In this document: positions 12,060 to 25,570 of the stretch, in pieces
Numbering within the stretch: the first letter of the stretch is position 1
Layout: the number at the start of each line of letters is the position of its first letter
NCBI RefSeq assembly: GCF_024713945.1
Contig: NC_134677.1
Coordinates: 3,847,001 to 3,911,000 of the forward strand
Direction of reading: 5' to 3'
DNA: 64,000 nt
Origin: Dermatophagoides farinae
Taxonomy: Eukaryota; Arthropoda; Arachnida; Sarcoptiformes; Pyroglyphidae
Program-made: the position numbers and the translations under genes
Notes under the pieces: model-generated
What the model was told of the DNA's origin: nothing
Seen by the model: the letters and a program-made list of their open reading frames with translations, nothing else
Databases searched by the model: none

Positions 12060-15000
12060 GACAAACACGTAACGAGACCGACACGCGGATGCATTTTCAC
12101 GATAAGTAGCTAAAATTGATTGCAATCAAGAGATCTAAATTTAAATTTTTTTTTATCTCCCACCTTTCTTCTCAATCTTGTATGCATATTTTTTTTTTAT
12201 AATACTTGATAATATAATAACCATCTAGAATGGTTATGAGAAATGTTATGATTATTTATCAATCAAAAAAAAAAAAAAAAATACGACCATTTCTGGATCG
12301 TTAGGTTCTCATTTCCTTGAATCTCGGTGAGTGTTTTTTTTATGAATGAATTCAATTATTTTTGCTCTAAGCTATTTGTTGTTGTTGTTGTTGTTTGTAA
12401 CATCTTGCCATAGTCAAAGATTTTTTTTTTGGCATGTAATCGCCAATCAAGAAATAAACACCGTCAAATCGAATGAGACAAAAAACAAAAATTTAGCTGG
12501 ACCGGAACTTATTTTCAGTCTCAAAAAAAAAAATTTACTAGCTACCGATAAATTTTTTTTTCTACTTTGATTTTTGATTCATTTTTTTTCTAAGCTGTGT
12601 GCAAAGTAAATGGAAAAAATTTCTCTTTTCACATATTAGTGCGGATTTCCAATGAGGTGAATTTTGTCAATTTTTTTCCTATACTCACGCGATAATTATC
12701 AACGATGATGATGATGATGATGAGGAGGAGGAGGAGGAGGAACAATACGATAATCAACTATTTGGGCAAATAATAATAATAATTTCTATGAATTTAAGTA
12801 ACGTTTTCACTAACGGTCTAGGTCGACAATTTTTTCTGTCTCAATCGGGCACGATTTTTGTTTTCGTTTTTTTTTCAAAAGTCGACATTATCATTATCAG
12901 TGTATCATGTATATAAGGCAGGTCAAACGAGGTGAACTAAATTTGGCTTAAATGCAATACTGACAATGGTTGTTGTTAATGTAAATTGGCATAGAATTAA
13001 AATCATTTTTAATATAAATCTTTCAAATGTGTTGTTGGCGACATTCTTCTTGAAAAAAAAAATTTATTTTTAATGGTTCTTTTGCTTCAATTCTAGGACA
13101 AAATACTAATTTAGATTTCCATTTTTTTTTCAATTGAGATTACCATTCGTCGTTTGCCTGTTTTTATTTCTCTGTTTTTTTTCATAACTCTTTTACATTA
13201 ATATTTTAATCGGTTTCTACTTGTATTCATTCATTGTTTCTTGTTTGGAACAATGGAAATAATAAAAGTTACAAAGTTCAACTATCGACAACAGATTGCC
13301 GTTGTTGTCATCATCATTTTCTTTATTTCTGAATGAATTACATTTGTAGTAAATATACTACTTTTGTGAAGAAGGAATCAAATTCAATGACACGAAGACA
13401 GGCATCAATCATCGATCCATCATTCGGTGAGAATGAGCAAAAAAAAATGAATTTTTTTTTCTCAAATACAGTAGCAGCTGTGATGGCTGCGGATTTGTTT
13501 GATCAGCATTTCATATATGTTAGCCGTAAAACATGTGATGAAACTACTATGGGTGAATAATGAAACACACAAAAAAAATCTAATTAATCCTAAAAATAAA
13601 TGATCAATTTTTTTTTAATCAACACATGAACTGTAAACTGTGATAAATTCATACAACATTATAAACATCAGCAAGATGTTTGAATTCATTTCATAACCAA
13701 TACACCAAAAATAGAATGAAAAACAGTAACAAAGTTTCAAAAATTCATTCATGAAAACCATATCGACCTGCCTGCTCATTAGTTCATTTATTAATTTATC
13801 AAATTAATTGAATGATGATGATAGGATTCCATATATCATGAAAAAGTGAGTAAAAATCGTATTAAAATGTTCAATTATAAATATCATCACCAGTATGGTA
13901 TTTGATCATCATATTTGGTTATCATATTTTTCTAATTAATTTTAAATTTTTCATTAAAAAAAACAAACCGGAAATTGTTCACATCTCTTATTGCCTATGG
14001 CTATTAAATCTTTTACATCATCATTACTGGGTTTTCTAGATAATCGAATGTCACCGAACCGTACTAAATTGATCTAGATAGATTGCTTTTATTTCTCAAT
14101 TTTCATTTTCATCCTATCGGACAGTATGAAATCGAACTCCTCTATATCCAGACATTCATACATACGATATGACAGGTTTTATTTTCAATTTTTATTACCA
14201 TGATAAAATAATATGTCTCAGATATCACTATAGTAACTCATTAAACCAATCCAGACAAACAGATCGGGACTGATCAATCCATCGAATGATGATCACGTCC
14301 GGTGTGGCAATCGTTTTTTTGCTGGCGGTACTTTTTTGTCTAAATATAAATCCATTTCTTTCATTAAGAGTCTCACAACAATGATCAGTCGTCTCGATCA
14401 AATGGTCATCATGCTTTTTTTTCATCATTCAAAAACTCTCTATCTCTTTATCTTGATGATTTGACGATTTTTCATCCTTTGTCTCTTTCGGTATATTTTC
14501 TTTCGCTCTCACTCTTACTTTTCTCGTTTTTAAACTTTCTCTTTTCTATTTTGCTGCTTTAAGATTTTGATCATTCCAAACATGCCATTCCATCATTCAT
14601 GTTCCATTTCATATTTTCTCTTCAATTCTTTTTCCTGTCTCTCTCTCGCTCTATCTCTGAAAGACTGGCCGATAAACAGCAATTGATCCATTTGAAACAT
14701 ACAAATAGAGAACTTGAAACAACAGCATAAATGCAACACAAAAGAAACACAATTATCGACTATCCACAAGAGTTTACAATTGCTTTAGCAGTATGTATGT
14801 GTCTAATACTATACAAGTAATATACAAGCAGTAATGTCGCCAAAAACGAAAAAAAAATTAGATGCATCACTTTTTAATTTAGGATTCAAAGATGTGACCA
14901 AATTCGTTCCATAACATCGATATCCACATGGATGGAACACAAACACACATAGGCATTGTGATCGTCAAAATGGAGGAGAAGTAAATGTTGTATACAGTTT

Positions 15001-16173
15001 CGATCTCAAATCAACCGTTTTTCTCTCATCATCAATATCATTTAAAATTTTTATCTCAGTTCCTTCAAACATTCCAATTCAACATATAGAAAAAATGTTG
15101 TTTGTTCCATTTGGAACGGGACCTGTCAGTCAAAGGAACGTCATTTATCGTCGTCGTCATAGTTGTCGAAAAATATAACGTGATGCCAAAATTTTTTCTC
15201 TTTGTGAAAATTTTTTTTCAATTTTATTCATTTCACCACCCAGTTTGCAATCATTATTTGTATTTATTTGTTTTTTTTTATTGTCAACCCGAATTTCGAT
15301 GATGATTCGAATGAATGATTATTGTCAATAATAAACCATCTAGATTATTTTACCATCTACGACAGTCATCATCATCATCTTAATCATGATCGATTCAAAG
15401 TGATGTGATCATCATCATTATCATTATTTGGGACTGCATTTGATGTCAAATAATTGTTTTTATCTAGTTCTTGTCATTGATTTATTCAACGGAAATTTTT
15501 TTTTTCTTCTAGCGAATCCATTCTTCGTTATCTTCATTTATTTTTTATTTTTTATAATAACAATCAATTAACATTGTGATCTGAAAAATGATTCTAGCCA
15601 TTTCGGCTAGTAATAATCAAAAGAGCAATCTTGATTTCATTTTTGTTCTATTTTCCTGTCATTATTCATCTATCTAATGTAGAACATATTTGACATTACA
15701 ATGGATAATCATCGATAATCCATCCAGAGTTATAGTGTGTGTGTGTGTGTGTGTTAGTGTGTGTTTGTGTGTTTTTATGCATGTGATGAAAATGGTCGAT
15801 GATAACCATTCATATAACCCGATGTACAGCAATGAAAATGTTTAATAACAATTTGATTGGACAGTGACGGAAAAGAAAAACACAAATTTGATTTTTGAAA
15901 AATTAATGTCTTGTTTTTTAAAATAAAATAATCGGGTTATATATTCTCGGTTGGAGACCATTAGAAGATTCATCATCGTTCATTCAATTTATTTCATTTG
16001 TATATTGTTGTTTTGTCCATCTATACGGAAATATATTTTTTTAGCCCGTTGTTCAACACAACGACAAGCATCGACAACAGTAACAAAAAAAAAACAAAAA
16101 CGAACATCATTTTATAATAACTACAACAACAACAATATTGATCCAACATCATTGGCAAAAGAAAACAACAAAT
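11967..16173. other. Non-coding region upstream of the ABCH transporter
   Basis: About 4.2 kb of AT-rich DNA with poly-A/T runs (around 12026-12057 and 12266-12281), a (GAT)n-(GAG)n microsatellite at 12703-12741 and a GT-rich microsatellite near 15737-15777. Short ORFs are low-complexity and do not resemble proteins. The last few hundred bases should be promoter and 5' UTR of the ABCH gene. No RNA genes recognised. Confidence 0.45.
12703..12741. repeat. (GAT)n-(GAG)n compound microsatellite
   Basis: Seven or so GAT units run directly into six GAG units. Simple repeat in non-coding DNA. Confidence 0.85.
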
Positions 16174-19100
16174 ATGCCATTCGAAACCGAATCCGAAGCT
16201 GTAGGTTATGGTGGTGTAAACACCGTACAGCTATGTGCATATAGGCCATCAATCGAATCAAAACTATCATCATCATTAAGTTTAGATCAACATCCAATAC
16301 AACAGGTGGCCGTTGAAGTGAATCGTGTTTGTCTATCATATGGCCGTGGTAATTCAATCAAACCGGTACTTAATTCGATTTCATTGAATGTACCCGAAGC
16401 GGCCATGTAAGTCTTTACTTTATTTTTTATTTTTTACTTTTATACATTACATAAATATACACACATTCATATGAATATGCGGAAAACCCAAAACAATTTT
16501 GTTTTCTTACTTTTACTCATTCTGTTTTCATATGGATTTATTTCTTCCGGTTCAAGGGGGACAAATGTATAGGGAAAAATTTCAATCATTCAGTATTCAA
16601 TAATCAAACAACATATGGCAGACCATTTTCGGTTTAAGGGTCTTTACAACAACAACAACAACTACTAATGCTGCTATTGCCACAAACACTACGGACATTC
16701 ATCAAATGATAATCACAATTCAGCTTTCGGCTATAAAACTACTGCTATGATGATTACCACTTTCACAAAACTAGAGAAAAAATCTTAAGATGTCCGGCAA
16801 GAGATTACCGAGGTGGTGGTGGTGATGGTGGTCGTCGTTGTTGTTGTTGTTGTTGTTCGGGTCAGGAAAAAATTGAAATCCATGTCTATCAAAGTGGAAA
16901 CTGTGAACATGCCAGACATTCAGGTAGTTCAACTTAGGCAAATAGTGCTATGAATTTTTTTTTCGCACCATTATCATCGGTGCCATCATCATCGTCGATG
17001 TTGAAAAAATTTATTCACTTCCTCAACAAAAAAAAAATTTTTGTTTTAATTTTTGTTTTCGACATTCCAATCTTGAAATGGAAAGTACGACAAAAAACCC
17101 AAACACACATTCGACTTAAACAAACCAATAAAATATTATCAGAAAAATTTTATTCGGTCCAATACGATTCAAAGGTTAGAAAATTCAATGTCAATTTCTA
17201 GAAACATATCACATCATATCAATCTTTTCTATTGTTAATTATTGTCCATATATCAACAATGTGAATTTTTTCTTGAAATAGATATTAATTACCGGCTGTA
17301 GAGGATTTTTATAGAAAAAAATTAGCCATTCAATGAAAAACATGTCATGACTAAATTTAGTCATTTTGATAAAACACAAACCAAGAAAGTGAATAGTAAC
17401 AATCATTCTTGTTCAGAACATTTTGGTTATCATTTATAATAATCCTTTGATTGACAAACGAAATAAAACTATCAAGTATGATGATTTTAATTCTTATACT
17501 AAGAAGAAAACCGTGTAAAAAAAATTGTTTACAAAAAAACGACAATAATCAAATGATGATTTGTAACATAAATTTTTTCAAAGAAAAAACGTGAAAATAA
17601 TAAAATTCAAAATAATGTGAGATTTTTATTTAAAGAAAAAATTGCAAATCAAAATTTTCACATCATGATCATAAAATGGAAACGATCTCGACAAACATTT
17701 GTTGAATTGGAATGAAATTTTTTTTTTCGTGTTCATCAAATGTGTTTGTAAAAAAAAGCCGGCAGGAATTCAGGCCAAATTTGTTTACCGAAAAAAATAG
17801 ATTGAATTAAAATCAAATTGAAAAAATGAAACATGAATTGAGAATGGATGGACCCGAATGCCAACAGAACATACAATGGTGGATTAGAAAAAAAACGAAA
17901 AATTTGACTTTGACTTTCGTTTTATCGGTTAGCAATTGATTGGAGCTCAACACACACACACACACAGACAGACGAACACATAAGAACATTTTATATTTAG
18001 CTTATAAGTTAAATGGATTGAATAACTTGGACATCAATCTTGTTCTTGTTCTAGTATTTTTTTTCTTTGAAATCGTTTTTTGATGATGAACAACAATATA
18101 GCTATAATTGAGATTATTCGATTTTCAATATATGTTTCGATCATGAATTGAATAGATAATGATAATAATAATGGTTTGATTATAAATGCTATTATAATAT
18201 AATTTAATCTTCGATCTTAATTTCAATATATTTATATTTTTCTTTTTGTTATGTAATAAACGGGTTTATTCTATTCTAATTTGTCCGTTTGAACTTTATT
18301 CCATTGAACAACATATAGACGAATCGATGGTGTTTCGAACGAATAAATGTTTCATCCATTCACAGGCAAATAGATATTTCGATCGATTATGATCATCATG
18401 AATTGATCGATCGATCATTTCGATCGACATATCAATGGCCAAAGATCAGATATGACACACAAAAAAAATAAAACAGTATTTCTCATTCAACAAGGTGTGT
18501 GCCTTTTATTTCGATATATAAAACGAAAGAAAACTGTCGCATTTAAAGAGTCATATCAAGGTCTTTGATATGAATCATTTTCATTTTTGTTTTCAATTTT
18601 AGTTTACACACATACACAAATATGTATAGTCAAAGATTACATCAATTTTATCAGATGTTTCGCTAGTTCTAAAAAAATTTGTATTTCAACATTTTTTTAC
18701 TATTTCGATTGGAAAAGACAACCAATGATCAACAACAGTTTGGTAATTACCGTAATCCTATCCATTGAACAAAAGTTGCATTTTTATAATCTGATCGAAT
18801 CAACTAGAGCTTTACACACACACACACACACACATACACATTTTTATATTCATTTTCTTTTGTTCAAATATATTTGATGCTTGAAAACAATTATTTATCA
18901 ATATACATTTCATTTCCTTTATTCATATTTTTTCTTTATTTTCAATATGCCAGATGCATACGTTTTAGCAATAGCTGTCAAGTGAAATTTTTTTTTCCAA
19001 GTGTGTCTTGATTTCCAGATGAGATAGTTACCTGTGTCATAATAATGAGAGAAAAAAACTTTCAATGTAGACTTGTGAATAAGTGACACAGAAAAAAAAA

Positions 19101-22100
19101 CAAATAAATGAATAAATTCAAACAAACAATCTGGAAAAAAAATTTTTAGACAAAACGGAACGATGAAAGAGGAAGACAAAACAAAATGTCTAATGTGTGT
19201 TTATGTATGTGTGTATGTTGTTTGATCATGACATTTACAGAATGATTATTAGATGGATCACAATTGATTGATTGCTAGGTTCGATCGATTACAATTGCTA
19301 TCACATTAATTTTCAGAGAAGAAAAGAAATTCAATCATGACCTAATAAAACGAATGTGATCACAAAAGAAAAATTCGTTTGTTCCGTTTCCACTGTCAAG
19401 GACAAACAATGAAACATTTTTCACACACACACACACACATGAAATGAATGTTGAGAACAATAAGGCAACTTGATTAATGGATTGATTAATTTATTTAGAT
19501 ATGGATTACTCGGACCAAGCGGATGTGGAAAGACTACATTGTTGCGTTGTATTGTTGGTCGTATCAAAGCACAACAAGGTTATGTAAGAGTATTCGGTTA
19601 TCAACCAAACGAGCCGGGTAGCCAGATTCCTGGATCATCAGTCGGTTACATGCCACAAGTAGGAAAACGTTTTATCTGTTTTTCGATTTTTTTTGTTTCA
19701 TTTTTAAAATTTCTGTCTTTATTTTTCTAAACAAAAACAGGAAGTTGCGGTCTATGATGAATTTTCAATAGAAGAAATGCTTTATTATTTTGGTCGATTA
19801 TTCAATCTTAGTCCTGAATTCCTTAACGAAAGAATCTTGTTTCTAATTTCATTTTTGGATTTGCCAAACCAAAATCGTCTAGTGAAACATTTAAGGTTTG
19901 TTGATTTTTTCTCATCCATTGAAATTTTATACAGAAGCTAATTCAATCAGAAAAAACGAAACATGGAATGACAAACATCATAATCGAAGAAACAAAATTG
20001 AAAAATAAAACTGTTCGAATTTTTAAATGTATAAGAAGCAGTAGCCTAGGTCCAGTTAAGTATTATCATACTACTACTATGATCTAGTTAGTAAAGTAAA
20101 TCATTGACGAAATGATCATCTATTTATGGCCTCATTTCAGCAAAAAAAAAAAAAAATTCAATCACAAGCATTAATTGAAATGAACATCACAGAAAACATG
20201 ACCAATAATTTGTTATGCATTGAGATGAAAAAAAATCACCACTTCAATAGTTTTTCAGAAAGACAATTTCGACATTCTTGTTTTTTTGCAAAGAAAAAAA
20301 ACACTCATAAATGTCAACAATAATAATAATCAACAAAATCGAAACAGTAATGAGATAAGATGAGTTTTCCAGGAAATGATCATCAATAAGAAACAAGTAA
20401 AAAAAAACAATAACAACCACTTGTTGAATTTTTAAAATGTTTCAGCAAAAAATATAGTACCAACAAAACAATGTTATAACAACAACAATGACAGCAAAAA
20501 ATAAAATAAAATTTCATAATCAAGATCGTTGATAATTGTACCGTTTTGCCTATTGTGCATGCCATATACAAACGGGTATTTAAAATGATGATATCGCCAC
20601 ACACACACACACACACACACACGATGATGATGGCAAGGAAAAATCGATCAATCGAAATCGAGAGAAAAGAAATAAATTACATAATCAATACTGTTTCAAA
20701 TTTTTTATTTGATGATGATCATCATTGTCATTGTCATCATTTCGTTTCGTTTCGTTTTACACTTGACGTTCCAGTTGAGACAATTCAAAAAAAATTGATC
20801 GTAATAAGTTTAACCTGAAGCATTTCTATTTCATTCATTGTCATTTTGATGTTCCAATGATATTATTTCTTTTCGTAAAAAAAATTTTATATAGCGGAGG
20901 ACAGAAACGTCGTGTATCATTGGCAGCAGCTCTTGTTCATTCACCACCATTGTTGATATTGGATGAGCCAACGGTCGGTGTCGATCCATTGTTGCGACAG
21001 AGGTTCGTTTTTAGTTCATTTTGTGATCATCGTTTATTGAATCGATGATGATTTTCTTGTTACATTATTTTTCAATAATAATGATGATCATAATGGTCAT
21101 TTTCTCTTCATTTACTTATATAGCATATGGAATCATTTGGTTACATTAACAAGAAAAGAACGTATTACCATAATTGTAACCACACATTATATTGAAGAAG
21201 CACGGCAAGCAAATGTAGTTGGATTGATGCGCCAAGGACGGCTATTAGCTGAAAATTCACCAGATCAATTAATGGTCGATCATAATCTAGATACATTAGA
21301 AGATGTATTTCTTAAGTTATGCATGTCAGATATATCATTTAAAGCGGCTGCATTATCTAATTATACGGCCATACCTAGAAGTGATTTGAATATAACGGCA
21401 GCGATTGTTAATGAATCACCACCGGTGCCACCATCAGTAGCTGCTACCACCAATCATACCATATCCATTAATAATGAAACGACAGTGTCGCCAAATATTA
21501 CCGCAAAACAATTTAATCAGATTGAAACCAATGGAGATCTCAAAAACATAATCAAAGTAAGTTTTGTTAATTCAAACTCAAACCTCTAATCATTTCATCA
21601 TCCTGTAACCTTTATGTAACAATTCTATATATAATTCGAATGATTGATCTGATCTTGATCTTTGGTATCGATTCGGATCAATAGTTTCCATCAGTATTTT
21701 CATTATACATAACCAATAAGGAAGCAAGCTATGATCTGGCGCCTGCACCACCGCCACCAGCCACAGCAATTGTACATTCAACAAATAATTCGACAATTAA
21801 TCTGGTCACAAGCGAAAATGGTTATTGTCAAAATAATACGAAAACAAATTCAAATGATAAATCCAATAGAATTCAAATGAATGGTACGACTATGAATGGC
21901 CATATACCACATACAACAGCCACATATGCAAATCCTACAACAACATATCCAACATCATCTTATAGTCGAAAATACAATCAAAACTCATGCAAATTAAGCA
22001 CGTGGCATGAATATTGGTCTACGACGTGTATTGTTGCATGGAAAAATTTTACCCGTTTAAGACGAAACATACCTCTTTTGTTGTTCCAATTTTTATTACC

Positions 22101-23663
22101 TGCTATTCAAGTGATCCTTTTCTGCTTATGTATCGGAGGAGAGCCATTCGATATAGATGTTGCCGTAGTTAATGAAGAACAGCCACCATATTTGAGTAAA
22201 CTTTTTCTTAGTAAAATCGACCCGAATTCGGTTCGACTGGTAATTATTAATGGAAAAAAGTTCTACATCATCATTACATTTAACGTGTTTTTCTAGCATA
22301 ATTTTAGCTCATTAGAAGATGCCATAGCTGCAGTCAAGCGAGGAGATATGTGGGGTGTTCTTCATCTATCGGAAAAATTTTCGGTCAATCTACAAAAACG
22401 GTTTGTGATCAGTCTTATGCCATTCAAATCATTTACACTTTTTCTTCATTCATAAATAAATAGGGTGGTAATGGGTGAAGATGTGGATAATGAAACAATA
22501 GAAGCAAGTACAGTACGAATATATCCAGATTTAACAAGTATGTAACAAAGGATTCAATTAAACTTTTTGGATTCATATACGATCCTATTTTTATTGATAA
22601 AGATCAACAAATTTCATTTTCTATGGAAAAAACATTTCGGGAAGCATTCCAAGCATTCGCACAGGAAACATTGAATCTGTTTGGTCAAAATCCAGCGCTT
22701 GCAGAAACACCGATTGCTGTATGTTAGAATTCTTTACACTTACCTGTGTGATTTTTTCAATTTCATTTTTTTTTACAAAAAAAGCTTGGTTTTCCCGTTT
22801 ATGGTGATCCACATAAACAAGGTTATCTTGAATATATGGCTCCAGGTGTTGTTGTCAGCATATGCTACATTATGGCTACCGGTTTAACTTCATTGGCTTT
22901 TATTATTGAACGGAGAGGTTAGATTTTTTTTCCATTCCTTTAATCTATAAATCAATTTCAATTTATTCATATTTTCATGAATTAGATGGACTATTTGAAC
23001 GAAGTTTGGTGGCTGGTGTCGATACTATGCAAATATTATTTTCTCATGCATTGGTCCAAATCAGTGTGATGAGTATACAAATCTTATTGGTATTGATATT
23101 CACCTTTCTAGTGTTTGACATTCCAAGTCGTGGCCCTTTCATATTGGTAATTTTGTTGTTAGTATTTCAAGGAGCAACAGGGATGGCATTCGGTAATAAC
23201 ATTATTCATTAGATAAATTTATTTCCCATTGCTTTAATCATGGCTCATTATCACTTATTTTTACTCACTCATTACATTTTATTTAAGGCTTGGTCGTATC
23301 AGCTTTATGCAAACAGGAAAACACAGCAGTCATGATGATCCTTGGATCTTTCTATCCGAATTTAATTTTAAGCGGTAATTATTATTGTATTAAGTTATCA
23401 ATTCAATTTTATTTATAATTTAAAATACATTATTAATTTCTTTATCAAAAGGTATTATTTGGCCATTAGAAGCAATGCCACATTGGATACGTTCGTTTAG
23501 TTATTTTCAACCACAAACCTTACCAACGGAAACATTAAGACATATATTGTCGAGAGGATGGTCAATACAGGATAGTGGTGTTTGGATGGGTTTTGTTGTC
23601 ACTGGTTCGTGGTTTTTCATCTATGTTCTTGTAGCAGCTATAGTATTTAAAATCAAAAAATAA
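16174..23663 (+). CDS. ABC transporter, ABCH subfamily half transporter, 13 exons
   Basis: Half-size ABC exporter with the nucleotide-binding domain before the membrane domain, as in ABCG; insect ABCH members act in lipid delivery to the cuticle barrier. Exons: 16174-16406, 19499-19658, 19741-19895, 20895-21002, 21124-21556, 21685-22239, 22297-22400, 22464-22537, 22603-22718, 22785-22917, 22986-23192, 23288-23374 and 23452-23663. All are GT-AG, phases agree, 858 aa in total. Motifs: Walker [10 protein letters not shown] (19512-19538), Q-loop region VGYMPQ, signature [10 protein letters not shown] (from 20895), Walker B LLILDEP with D-loop VGVD, and switch His in TTHYIEEA. A Ser/Thr/Asn-rich linker of about 150 aa (exons 5-6) separates this from a membrane domain with about six hydrophobic segments in exons 6-13. 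ATG 16174 ([11 protein letters not shown]) is chosen because reading opens there and splices cleanly. Substrate unknown. ABCH rather than ABCG is inferred from the [11 protein letters not shown] end of the NBD. Confidence 0.88.
16407..19498 (+). other. Intron 1 of the ABCH gene (3.1 kb)
   Basis: GTAAGT donor and TTTATTTAG acceptor. The interior is AT-rich with CA repeats near 17949-17966, 18815-18834 and 19422-19439 and no supported coding sequence. Its length and 5' position make it a plausible place for enhancers, but I see no specific motif. Confidence 0.6.
20598..20622. repeat. (CA)n microsatellite inside ABCH intron 3
   Basis: About 12 CA units in the 999-bp intron between exons 3 and 4. 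The rest of that intron (19896-20894) is AT-rich with no coding signal. Confidence 0.85.
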
Positions 23664-23991
23664 TTCAATTTAATTTATAATTCGATCATGAACGGAAATT
23701 CGAGAAACTAAGTAAGTTATGGTATATGTAACCATCAATCATTAAATTGGTTAACATTTTCTTTCAGACGACTCATGTTTTTCGTTTCCCGTTTCAAAAT
23801 TTTGGATAATTTTTTTTTATTATCGTTCCTTTTTTCGAAATTGTCAATTTTTATTAGTGTGTAAATTATATTTTTTTTGCCATTTTTTCTATTCACATTA
23901 AATAAACAAAAGAACCAGTCAGAAATCAACATTTGAATCATAATGGTAAAAATAACAATCAAAATGATGATGATGATCACGAATCACGTTT
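23664..23991. other. Convergent 3' region between ABCH (+) and mL37 (-)
   Basis: 328 bp separating two converging genes. It contains an AATAAA on the plus strand at 23901-23906 that could serve the ABCH transcript. No other feature seen. Confidence 0.5.
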
Positions 23992-25272
23992 TCATGAAGT
24001 GGGTAAATTCGCCAAACGAAATGATTGCATTGTGCATAGATCGTTCAATATGGAACGAGTATCATCCAAAATTGATCGAGGTTCACTAAGCCAAACTTGA
24101 TTTCGAATCGTCGAATCATCACCAGTAACTGTATTCAATTGAAATAAAACGAATCCAACTTTCATCGAATCTTTTGGACTAGTGTAAAGACATTGAATTG
24201 TTTGTGGAACGAATTGTTGCTCTTGTTTTTCTAGTAATTTCGCCTGTTGCATGGCATAGCCATAACAAAACATGATGCCACGACCTTGATAATCTTCATC
24301 ATTTAATATACGAACATTATTATTCGATAAGAATATTGTCTGAATTTGTGATTTAGTTGGAATAATAAATTCAAAATCATCTGTGTAGAAATTTTTAGTA
24401 TCAAATCCAACCTGCCAGGAAATTGGTGAAATAGATTTTAACGGCCGATCTGAAACATTTGCTACATAATCAGGATCAAATGGAATCGATGGCAATGATG
24501 TATTTGATGATGACGTCGATAATATCGTTACAAAATCGCATTCTAAATCTAGTAGGGCATATTTTTCATCCCTATGTATCGGATAGACACAATGCGGTCG
24601 TGATATTCGCATTGAAATCAGATTTGGGTTATAACCAAATTTTTCAGCTGTCCATGAATTTGAAATTTCATATAAAGTTTGAAGAATCAAATTTTCTTTT
24701 CGATTAGTGGTCGTTCCAAATACACGTGGTGGCCGTTGATCCAAGTACGGGAACTCTCGATTGAGTGGCAATTTTTGCATTGCACAATCGTTAAGCAGTG
24801 ACCATTCAAATCTCCGTCGACAATAATCGACAAATTTATCATCGAATTGAATTTCTCTTTGAAATCTAAGGATAGATTGAGGCAAATCATCTTCAAGTAT
24901 TGAATTTGTAAAATGAAGCGGTAAATTGATTGGTTCGATTAGACGTTTGTTTCGATGAAAAACAAGTACTTCTTGTTTGTAATTCGGATCTTCAGGCGTA
25001 CCTTTTATGGGTCGATAAGAATAAGGCCACGGTAATTCAAATTTAGATTTATCATGAAATTCTCGATTCATCTCTTGTCGAACATAGACATTCGGATCAA
25101 TTGGTTTGACGCCTTCAGGTAATGTTTGTTCGATAACTTCCAATGGACGTTTAGCTTTAGCTTTCCATTGCATTTTATAGTAAAATTGATCGGTGTTTTT
25201 ACGAGGTTTTGTACCCCAACCTTTACCCCACCAAAAATATTTTGCATGATTCAATGGATTCGTAAATTTCAT
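23992..25272 (-). CDS. MRPL37: Mitochondrial ribosomal protein mL37
   Basis: Single-exon 426-aa protein; human mL37 is 423 aa. It is a metazoan-specific large-subunit protein of the mitochondrial ribosome. The C-terminal third carries the diagnostic pattern: IMFCYGYAMQQAKLLEKQEQ, then a strand pair ending VGFVLFQLNT and NQVWLSEP, matching the family's ILFAFGSALAQARLL and FLVFQLNTTDL blocks in order and spacing. The N terminus is basic and aromatic (WWGKGWGTKPRK), consistent with a mitochondrial targeting or early rRNA-binding segment, and a PWPYSYRPI block follows. The start is the first Met of the ORF. NF-YB begins its own transcript upstream on the same strand, 298 bp away from end to start. 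Confidence 0.88.
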   Translation of the reverse strand: MKFTNPLNHAKYFWWGKGWGTKPRKNTDQFYYKMQWKAKAKRPLEVIEQTLPEGVKPIDPNVYVRQEMNREFHDKSKFELPWPYSYRPIKGTPEDPNYKQEVLVFHRNKRLIEPINLPLHFTNSILEDDLPQSILRFQREIQFDDKFVDYCRRRFEWSLLNDCAMQKLPLNREFPYLDQRPPRVFGTTTNRKENLILQTLYEISNSWTAEKFGYNPNLISMRISRPHCVYPIHRDEKYALLDLECDFVTILSTSSSNTSLPSIPFDPDYVANVSDRPLKSISPISWQVGFDTKNFYTDDFEFIIPTKSQIQTIFLSNNNVRILNDEDYQGRGIMFCYGYAMQQAKLLEKQEQQFVPQTIQCLYTSPKDSMKVGFVLFQLNTVTGDDSTIRNQVWLSEPRSILDDTRSILNDLCTMQSFRLANLPTS

Positions 25273-25570
25273 CTTGACTGGAATTTAGATGAAAAAAAAC
25301 GTTTATTTTTAATCATTTGCTTGCATGTGATTATTGATGGAAAAACGATACTATCGATTGTTTATATTGTTCTATTTCAAGAAAAATGCCATAAAGAAAT
25401 GATATAAAAAATTTTATAATGCAAGATGAATTTCATTTAAAATTAAAAAATTAAATAAAATGATGATTAATCATGTTACAATTGTCGATAAATATAATGG
25501 GTAATTGATGAAAAATAATTGAAAAGATGGAAAAACGGTTAGCTAGAATGAAGAAATTTATCATCAAAAA

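Noticed and set aside
12346-12570. ORF starting with a signal-peptide-like stretch (MNSIIFALSYLLLLLLFVTS)
   Set aside because: The hydrophobic run comes from TTG/TTA repeats, the rest is Lys/Phe homopolymer noise, and no splice partner or family match is visible.
13333-13560. 75-codon plus-strand ORF
   Set aside because: Contains FFF and KKK runs from poly-T/A, no family resemblance, no neighbours in frame.
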